Shown one piece after another: positions 17,561-22,037 of a stretch of DNA of 22,037 nucleotides. Below the pieces are notes generated by a model. It had not been told where the DNA came from, ran no database searches, and worked only from the letters and a program-made list of their open reading frames with translations. The DNA is from Mesotaenium endlicherianum (Eukaryota; Streptophyta; Zygnematophyceae; Zygnematales; Mesotaeniaceae), in contig WELA01006786.1 of the NCBI GenBank assembly GCA_009602735.1, positions 720,572 to 742,608 on the forward strand. The letters are read 5' to 3'. The first letter of the stretch is position 1. The number at the start of each line of letters is the position of its first letter. Both the position numbers and the translations under genes were made by a program.

Positions 17561-17930
17561 TTGAGTATCCAATATGCCTGCTGCACTCTCTATAAGGCAG
17601 TGATATATATCCGAGAGCGGCAGTCTCCACTCTTTAAGTCACTTTTGCATATGTTTCACCAACACCCAGATTTTCAACCTCATCCATACAGAAGCTTGCA
17701 CCCCTTCTACTTTCTAAGAAGGACATCTCCGACCTGGAATGGAACGTCATAAGAAAGCATAACAGTAGTGTGATGCTGCCTCATGTGCCATGCACCTTGC
17801 AAGTGCATACACTTTCTTCACACTCTCGGCAAAATTTCATGCATGCCTGAAAAAAAGCGTGGGATATATGAAGAAACTCATTAAGCAAGGACACCATATT
17901 GGGAACCGTCGCCAAGTGCATGAGCGCGGC
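17561..17930. other. Sequence between the first MYND-gene exon and solo LTR B
   Basis: No supported gene. It could hold an intron or a small upstream exon of the MYND/DUF4470-like gene; the minus-strand frame is open to 17630 but its last part is not convincing. Confidence 0.4.
17926..17930. repeat. 5-bp target-site duplication of solo LTR B (left)
   Basis: GCGGC, identical to 18434-18438. Confidence 0.88.
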
Positions 17931-18433
17931 TGTAGTAAAACAGATAGATAAAGTACTTAGTAAAACAGAATAGTTTATCTATTCAAGACAAGGATCTTTG
18001 AACACAAGTGGTAGCTTCTTGAAAGAGAGATGGCTTCTTGAAAGTTAATATATTTCTGGATTTTGGCAAGTACAAGAGTGATTCTGGAATGTCTTTCTAT
18101 GTTCTAGCTCTTGTTTATATACTTGCTACATAAGTAATTTCTAGGAAGGTGTATGTTGATGTGTTGGCACCCAACACATCCCAAAACTTGCCACCTCTTT
18201 CTAGAATAATGTACACATGTCCTTTTGACCTAAAAATGGCACATCTGACTTTTGCCACATGGAGTTCTTCTAGGTCTTTCCTCTAACTTCGAAAATGCCT
18301 TGAAAGGTTCAAAGGACATGAACCAAGTTACTAGAGTACCTATTCACACTTGACTCCACACCATACTACTTCAAATATATTTGAAAACATTAAAATATAT
18401 GCAAACTAATGTATAATAACTCAAATCACTACA
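17931..18433. mobile_element. Solo LTR B (503 bp), same family as LTR A
   Basis: Begins TGTAGTAAAACAG and ends AATCACTACA, with TGTAGT/ACTACA inverted ends. It is flanked by a perfect 5-bp duplication GCGGC (17926-17930 and 18434-18438). It is collinear with LTR A over its whole length and reads straight through the point where hAT-1 interrupts LTR A. No internal region or second LTR is attached, so it is a solo LTR from an independent insertion. It contains a TTATATA box and the conserved hairpin at 18158-18180. Confidence 0.93.
18158..18180. repeat. Perfect hairpin in LTR B
   Basis: Same 10-bp arms (GATGTGTTGG / CCAACACATC) and 3-nt loop as in LTR A at 7629-7651. Confidence 0.8.
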
Positions 18434-18438
18434 GCGGC
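18434..18438. repeat. 5-bp target-site duplication of solo LTR B (right)
   Basis: GCGGC, identical to 17926-17930. Confidence 0.88.
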
Positions 18439-20267
18439 CCAGCCTGTTTTGCAATATAAGGAAGCCTTGGGCATTAGTCTTCCAGCTAGGCAGGCGCATT
18501 AGTTAAAGAAAGGATCTAGAGTTCCAAGGCCATGGTTTTTGGCCACCTTATTATGCATCTACTATGGTACAGGCAGATCGTACCACATCCAATTACAGAA
18601 ATCACGGACAAAAGGTGTACAGGCAAAGAAGAAGAGTAGGTAAGGTTGTCAACCTTGATTAAGGGCAGGTGCATTTTCAGCACATGTCTTGAGAACATGG
18701 CGAATGTCTCCATAACCAAGCAGCAGAAGGCTTGCATCTTCACTGCCCGAAAGCCCACACAAGTCCACCAATTTTTTCCCTTATGTGTTGCCAATCAAGT
18801 ACCTATTCAGATGAAATATGGAGGACATGGTCAAATCATGGAACAATAAATCTCAAGCAAGTGCACACTTCAGCATATTACGTTAATTAAGTGAGGTGGT
18901 GAAGCTGTCGAGGATCATTCGCACTTTCTTGCAGAATTTCTACAAGTCACCAATTCGTAACATGTATGCACAACATAAAGTGAAAAAGATGGAATATTGT
19001 ATTATCTACGCCTGCCAACGCAAAGCTTCGCCTCTGGTCAGCATGCACATCAGACACTCATTAACATTTCTATATATCGCTAGCCGACCCCTGGGCCAAA
19101 TGGACACACACGTCCAGCACAGACGACGGCTACATGCTGCTTAACTATTACAGCATATGAAAAATCCCAGAGACTCACCAATCTTTCTTGGATACATCAG
19201 AAGGCCTTCCTGGATTTGGCCTCCAGGAAGGTGCGAAGCTTGTGAGCATTCCCTTATTTATCTTCACCTCTAGTTGGCAACTGGTCACTCAGTCTAAAAC
19301 CAAACAAGCAAAGGCGGAGGCAAAACTACTTCTTCAGGCAGCTTACTCACTCGCTTTGAGCAGATGCCTTGCGGTAGCGTTGCAAGTCTCCACTTTTCGC
19401 TGCTCAATTGTCGCGCGGCTTCATGCGCGAGGCAGTGGTGCGAGTCTCCAGGCTCACGCCTGACGCCTCCCTCCGAGTGGCTTTTGCCACGCGAGGTGCT
19501 GAGTATCTGTGTGTAGCACATGAAGCTGCAGCCATGAAGAAAAGACGAAAAAAGTCGTGACATGAAATCCAGTATCGTCATGGCGGGACAAAACTCTCAG
19601 CAAAAACACAATGAAAGCGAAGGCAACAACAAAAGGTCGGGTATACGATAGCAAATTGGTCACTTCGGGTTATCAGTAAAGAAACACCATGAAGCAGAGA
19701 TGAAACCGGATGAAACCAGGAAAACAATCGGGATTGACCCGGGATGCATTCGGCCAAATGCAGCTGAAGTACTGCAGGTGCAAAGTCAATATTCGTTGAC
19801 CGTAATGACCTCTTGGGACCGGCCTGGACAGGCCTGGACCTGCCTGGTAGGCTAGGTCCACCCAGGTCCACCTGAAAAATTTACCGCTACGCGCTGCTAC
19901 GCGTAGTCAACAGACAATCGTCGTTGCTCGTTGTCCCCCGGACCTGCCCGGGCCCCAACTGCCCCCAACTGCCCCTGGTCCCAGCACCGGTCCTCGAGTA
20001 TGAAAACCCAGGAAAACCTGAAAATGCTCTGCTCAGATATTTGCGCATCTCAGATGTTGCAGCTTGGTATACTTAGTGTTGCTTGTGTGCAGTGGTCTCA
20101 ATTATATGCAGTGTGGCTTGCCTTGTTGAGAAACAAGAACAATTTTTTCTCATCTTGTATCGTATAACAGCACGTAGAAGCCAGACGAAGTTGGGAGATA
20201 CTTATAATATTATTGTGGACTGTTGCTGGAGAAGGAGCAAAGGTAACGAAGTTGAGGGCTGCTTACT
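18439..20267. other. Intergenic region between solo LTR B and the IGP dehydratase gene
   Basis: No coding region is supported; short open frames on both strands lack recognisable motifs. A perfect 10-bp hairpin (CCTTCCTGGA / TCCAGGAAGG) lies at 19205-19231. A GC-rich patch at 19818-19874 repeats GGCCTGGAC and AGGTCCACC, a palindrome CTACGCGTAG sits at 19897-19906, and AACTGCCCCC is repeated around 19957-19976. The final few hundred bases should contain the promoter of the downstream gene; TTATAATA at about 20203 is a weak TATA candidate. Confidence 0.45.
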
Positions 20268-20739
20268 ATGGCTTGTGCAGTTGTTCATGCGGCCTTGTCT
20301 GCCATCATAATTCCTACCAAAAAACTTCACCCTGTATCGTCCCGGATTAGTCACGATTCGCTCACGAGGCGAGCAGGGCCATGGCGATTCAGTCCATCTG
20401 TGATGAGCACAGGTTCTCAGCAATCAGGCCTTGGGCCCAGAGCCTCTCACAAGCAGAGACGTTTCAGCTGCCTGGCCAGCTCAGGCCTAGTAGCGAGAGA
20501 TGAAGCATCAGAGGAAGGGAGGGGTGAAGGTGAGTTGTGCCCCTCGTTCTCCCCTACAGTATCTGAGTTTGCACCTACAGCCAGCAAAGGATGGGCGGCA
20601 GTACCGGTCGTGCGAGCTTCTAGATCCTCACGGGTGAGCTGGTCCAAGAGAGCTGCAGGCTCACGGCAGATGGAAGTCATCCTCGATGACAGCGACAGCG
20701 ACTACTCCCCTGACATCCCCGAGATCAGCGACGACGGGG
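20268..20739 (+). CDS. HISN5: Imidazoleglycerol-phosphate dehydratase, probable exon 1 (transit peptide and N-terminal extension)
   Basis: The ATG at 20268 (context ACTATGG) opens a frame beginning MACAVVHAALSAIIIPTKKL, rich in Ala, Ser and basic residues with almost no acid for about 60 residues. That is the composition of a plastid transit peptide, as expected for this stromal enzyme. A later ATG at 20403 is a weaker start. The frame then becomes acidic, with ILDDSDSDYSPDIPEISDD just before a GTGAGC donor (first intron base 20740). The exon leaves one base of a codon, and exon 2 enters with two, so the join is in phase. The link to exon 2 rests on strand, distance and phase; homology of this N-terminal part is not recognised, so a separate small gene is possible. 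Confidence 0.55.
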
Positions 20740-21131
20740 GTGAGCTTCTTTGCGCCCTAGCTTGATTCGCGAATCCCTTTGAAGGAGATTGTGAACTAAA
20801 TGATGTGAGGAGTGTCTGCCTCCTCCTTTTGGGCCCTTCCCGTCAGAATTTTGATATTCTTACATGGGGAGCCCGGGTTCTAGAAGCCAAGGACAGCCGC
20901 AATATTGGGAGTACACGGGCCTGACTACAGCTACAGCTGGGCAAACGTTTGATTTTCATCAAAACCTGCCGGAACTATCGTTTAGTAGCAGTAGTTGCAG
21001 AGAACAGCCTTGAATTCCTCTTCAATAGCCCCCCCTCCCCCATCTCCCCTTCATAGTCTGAGGTGATGGCTTCCTGGTGTGACAGCTCAGTGAGTAACAT
21101 CCCCTCGTCTGCTGCTGGTGAGCGGGGGCAG
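20740..21131 (+). other. Probable intron 1 of the IGP dehydratase gene (392 bp)
   Basis: Donor GTGAGC at 20740, acceptor GGGGGCAG ending at 21131. No gene is supported inside it. It contains the in-frame stop that ends the exon 1 open frame at 20765. Confidence 0.5.
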
Positions 21132-21253
21132 AGCGGGCGGCCACCGTGGAGAGGAAGACCAAGGAGACGGACGTGAAGGTGACCATTGACCTCGACGGCA
21201 CGGGCATCTGCCACTCGGACACGGGCATCCCCTTCCTGGACCACATGATCGAC
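21132..21253 (+). CDS. HISN5: Imidazoleglycerol-phosphate dehydratase, exon 2 (partial gene)
   Basis: The exon encodes [20 protein letters not shown], then [20 protein letters not shown], ending at a GTAAGC donor (first intron base 21254). The pattern R-x-T-x-ET-x-[15 protein letters not shown] is diagnostic of the N-terminal half of IGP dehydratase; the His of FLDHM is one of the Mn-binding ligands known in the family. The enzyme (EC 4.2.1.19) dehydrates imidazoleglycerol phosphate to imidazoleacetol phosphate in histidine biosynthesis, in plants in the plastid stroma. The next expected block (QLASHGLFD) and the HHxxED metal motif are not in the window, so the rest of the gene lies to the right. 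No lesion is visible, and this is the only gene here that looks functional. Confidence 0.93.
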
Positions 21254-22037
21254 GTAAGCCGCAGCATCAGTCCTTCAACCATTCCCTCTTCTCGCCCCTC
21301 CCTCCCCGGGGTGTGAGGGACAGCTGTTTGCTGCTCGTGGCGCCACCACCCGTGGATTTTATGCGTAGAGGTTGTCACGCCTGCCTGGCGGCCATTCTTA
21401 TACCGTGCAGCTCGCCCATCCATCTGTGCCAAGTGCCGACTTGTCAGCCCCTCCCTTACGAGCCTTCACGCGTCTTGCATCAGTTCAACACTGTGCTGTA
21501 AATTCCTTGATTTATCCGAGGGAAGTGATATTTGGACCCCAGCGAGCAGCCGGCCAGCTCAGCAGGCCCCCTGCGGTTAAATGCGGTCGGGAGTGCTGTC
21601 ACAAGTGGCGCTACGCTCGGAGGTGGGCCGAAAGAGGGGTGCTGCGAGAGCCCTGAGAGGCTACTGAGAGGGTACTGAGCGGTGCTCAATAGGGGAATAG
21701 AGGCACGAAAGAGGGCACTAGAAGCACAAAGGGGTGAGCAGATGGGGAGTTCCTCCAGAGCTGGGTGCTGCCTTGTTTACGGCCAGGCCAGCCCATTCCG
21801 TCTGCGTTGGGGGGGGAGAAGCAGAAGGAGAAGCAGAAGGATACCGAGGGCCAAGCTCTTATATATTTCCTGCTGACTGATGGGAGAGCAATTGGGCGAG
21901 CGAGCGAGCGTGCCGCAGATCGAGTTTCCTCTGCCGCCGCGCCATGTGGCGGGCGGCACGGGACAGGCTCAGGATCAGGGGCCCAGCTTGACGGCGTGTG
22001 CGCGATGGTTGGCATGGTGGCCGTGGGGCGGGCGGGC
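21254..22037 (+). other. Intron 2 of the IGP dehydratase gene, running off the window
   Basis: Begins with GTAAGC. No exon continuing the enzyme was found before the window end. The stretch at about 21650-21690 repeats GAG(A)GG-TACTGAG motifs, and the final 100 bases are very GC-rich. Confidence 0.6.

Noticed and set aside
7405..18433. LTR A and LTR B as the two LTRs of one large retrotransposon spanning 7405-18433
   Set aside because: Each has its own perfect but different 5-bp target duplication (CCCTC and GCGGC), and no primer-binding site, polypurine tract or pol coding lies between them.
18516..18794. 92-codon minus-strand open frame
   Set aside because: No motif, no coding-like composition and no splice context; probably chance.
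21406..21440. Next IGP dehydratase exon starting CAG CTC GCC
   Set aside because: The following residues (HPSVPS) do not match the expected SHGLFD block, and no good acceptor precedes it.

Overview
The window is nuclear DNA from a eukaryote of the green plant lineage, most likely an alga or early-diverging plant; I cannot name the species. The reasons are spliceosomal introns, an exon of the plastid histidine-pathway enzyme imidazoleglycerol-phosphate dehydratase behind a transit-peptide-like leader, a plant-type (BED/DUF659) hAT transposase, and a Ty3/gypsy-type retrotransposon primed by initiator-Met tRNA. No CRISPR array, operon or tRNA/rRNA gene was seen.

Most of the window is one decayed host gene shredded by transposons. 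On the minus strand, exon fragments run from about 17560 down to 14863 and resume at 4069-2767, ending in a MYND zinc finger. I read them as one gene, an inferred MYND/DUF4470-like protein. It is dead or dying: the last 1.3 kb keeps one reading frame but carries eight TAG/TGA codons and two lost zinc ligands.

Five mobile elements sit in or beside it. (1) 1056-2261: gypsy-type element with 5' LTR, primer-binding site, a truncated gag and the last 15 nt of an LTR. (2) 4078-7279: non-autonomous hAT element (here hAT-2), packed with polypyrimidine repeats. (3) 7405-7867 plus 14523-14559: solo LTR A with 5-bp target duplication CCCTC. (4) 7868-14514: a 6.6-kb hAT element (hAT-1) nested inside LTR A, with 8-bp duplication ATTAAAAT. 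(5) 17931-18433: solo LTR B of the same family, duplication GCGGC. LTR B preserves the uninterrupted sequence into which hAT-1 jumped, which fixes the hAT-1 ends.

The hAT-1 transposase resolves into four minus-strand exons (14040-13935, 13091-12235, 11362-11106, 10048-9182) whose phases all agree. They would encode 695 residues, broken only by one in-frame TAG and one 1-nt deletion. Each of its three introns is filled with its own degenerate A/C-rich repeat.

The right edge (20268 to the window end) is the 5' part of the IGP dehydratase gene on the plus strand: a probable exon 1, a certain exon 2 (21132-21253), and an intron running off the window.
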